From positions 1 through 64,000 of the forward strand of contig NZ_JBHUER010000005.1 of the NCBI RefSeq assembly GCF_042681025.1: a DNA stretch of 64,000 bases, written 5' to 3'. This document shows positions 63,245 to 64,000 of the stretch, piece by piece (positions within the stretch are counted from its first letter, which is position 1; every line of letters starts with the position of its first letter). Below the pieces are notes generated by a model, which was not told where the DNA came from, did no database searches, and saw only the letters and a list, made by a program, of their open reading frames with translations. The stretch is from Methylopila henanensis. GTDB lineage: Bacteria; Pseudomonadota; Alphaproteobacteria; Rhizobiales; Methylopilaceae. A program made the translations under genes and the position numbers.

Positions 63245-63611
63245 ACCTTCCCTTGCGGAAATCGCACTAGCCGACGAAGCCGGTTGGAGGTTCACGCTCC
63301 GACGTTGGCTTGTAGTCGCGCGACCTCCGACGTTTTGGCCAGCGTCCCGCGCAGTAGTGGGAGCTGAGGCGCCGTCTCGTCGATGATCATCGGCCCCATG
63401 CGCCGGTCGGCGGGCATGCGCGCGATCTCCTTGGACGCCAGAGGGAAGGGCGCGAGCTAAGGCCGCCTCTTCTCCCGTTCGGCTTGGACGCCGCCATGAC
63501 GCCGGCGGCGTCGACGCGCCCGCTCCCGTGTTGTCGCCTGCGGCTTCTTGCTTTAGCTAAATCGGGCGGCGGGGAGGCCATTTGGTGGCGGCAGGTCGGA
63601 AAGCGGGCGAC
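63245..63611. other. Intergenic region after tRNA-His
   Basis: These 367 bases hold no clear gene. A short minus-strand frame at 63292-63417 is the only weak candidate. I see no attachment-site repeat of the tRNA 3' end in the visible flank and no integrase nearby. Confidence 0.45.
63292..63417 (-). CDS. Possible small hypothetical protein
   Basis: This 41-residue frame starts at ATG 63417 behind AAGGAG (spacing nine bases). The peptide (MPADRRMGPMIIDETAPQLP at its start) has no signal or known domain. The good ribosome-binding site is the only support. Confidence 0.25.
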   Translation of the reverse strand: MPADRRMGPMIIDETAPQLPLLRGTLAKTSEVARLQANVGA

Positions 63612-63959
63612 ATGATACGGGGGCTTCTGCTCGCGTATCTGCTCGTGATCCAGGCGGCGCTCGGCGGGGTTGCGATCGGTTCGCTGCCTGTGGCCGCGGC
63701 CGAAGCCGCTCTCGTCGACTGCATCTCCGCGCATTCTTCGAACCACGCTCCGGCGAAAGGCCATGGCGCCCTGCCGGGCTGTTGCGTCGCCGCCTGCCAG
63801 CTCCATGGCGGGAGTTCGGCGCCGCCGCCGTCGTTCGCGACCGCGCCCGTCTCGGGCGACGTCCAGCTCGTTCGGACGCCCGCCGAGGCTCGCGCCGCGG
63901 CGCCCGTCATCCTCGAACGATCCCCCCGCAGCACGCGAGGCCCGCCGGCGCTGGCCTGA
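63612..63959 (+). CDS. Small exported Cys-containing protein, DUF2946-like
   Basis: This 115-residue protein starts with a signal peptide or helix (MIRGLLLAYLLVIQAALGG). The mature part has HSSNHAPAKGHG followed by GCCVAACQLHGG, a His/Cys arrangement like that of the DUF2946 group often found near copper-resistance genes. Metal binding is a guess. The C-terminus is Pro/Arg-rich. The next gene is outside the window, so context cannot confirm the family. Confidence 0.6.
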   Translation: MIRGLLLAYLLVIQAALGGVAIGSLPVAAAEAALVDCISAHSSNHAPAKGHGALPGCCVAACQLHGGSSAPPPSFATAPVSGDVQLVRTPAEARAAAPVILERSPRSTRGPPALA

Positions 63960-64000
63960 CGCGCGCGGTTTCGGCCGCCCGTCTCCTGCCAAGCCGTCAG

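Noticed and set aside
63168..63611. Integration site at the tRNA-His 3' end
   Set aside because: No integrase, no direct repeat of the tRNA end and no mobile genes are visible in the following 750 bases.
63387..63992. Minus-strand frame of 201 codons opposite the last exported protein
   Set aside because: Low-complexity Arg-rich composition, no domain; the plus-strand frame has a signal peptide and ordered Cys/His motifs.

Overview
This window is about 64 kb of very GC-rich bacterial chromosome (roughly 70% GC by eye). The gene content points to an alphaproteobacterium of the order Hyphomicrobiales (Rhizobiales). The supporting signs are a sucD-sucA-sucB-lpdA cluster, two phasins, Irr-type iron-control boxes at the bacterioferritin genes, an Omp25/31-type porin-like protein, a PdhS/DivJ-like sensor kinase, and a tRNA-His with U72 and A73 and no encoded G at -1. 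A methylotroph-type relative is possible but the sequence does not prove it. I see no phage, insertion sequence, CRISPR array or rRNA operon. Base composition is even, so there is no clear island.

Layout. 1-6650: 2-oxoglutarate dehydrogenase complex (E1, E2, E3) behind the end of sucD, with two small unknown genes between E2 and E3. 6760-13590: an orphan sulfonate/nitrate-type binding protein, a ketopantoate reductase, a small exported protein, a two-subunit molybdenum hydroxylase and an MFS exporter. 13702-19631: mtaB, ftsY, a membrane diguanylate cyclase, a LysE exporter, an EF-hand protein and an Omp25-like protein. 19935-24973: tRNA-Thr, dapF, ffh, rpsP, rimM and a HAD phosphatase; trmD and rplS, usually next, are absent. 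24981-28000: a DMT transporter, xerC and an AHSA1 protein. 27929-31017: a zinc uptake operon (znuCBA) that begins with a 58-residue His-rich membrane protein behind a Zur-like palindrome. 31174-37029: a GGT-like protein lacking its catalytic threonine, phnM with a 2H-phosphoesterase partner, and a DUF1007/NicO metal transporter pair facing an ArsR regulator.

37164-44988: a monooxygenase-fold protein, a K+ channel with a zinc ribbon, ferrochelatase, a large autotransporter, an SPFH/NfeD pair, and a sulfite-oxidase-like molybdoenzyme with a flavin reductase. 44992-50060: modABC, divergent from a copper P-type ATPase. 50598-57603: two OpgG paralogues flanking a GNAT protein, ornithine decarboxylase with a long structured leader, and an SDR/HxlR divergent pair. 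57746-61565: bacterioferritin, its ferredoxin and a large PAS histidine kinase. 61833-63959: two phasins, tRNA-His and a small cysteine-rich exported protein.

Themes. Metal handling is unusually dense: zinc, nickel/cobalt, molybdate, copper, iron storage and haem. The molybdate transporter lies directly beside a molybdoenzyme pair, and a second molybdoenzyme lies at 9557-12236. The most interesting points are the His-rich partner of ZnuC, the GGT-like protein without its nucleophile, the unexplained multi-stem DNA/RNA element before ffh, the ornithine decarboxylase leader, and the modB gene whose conserved N-terminus lies upstream of any normal start codon.
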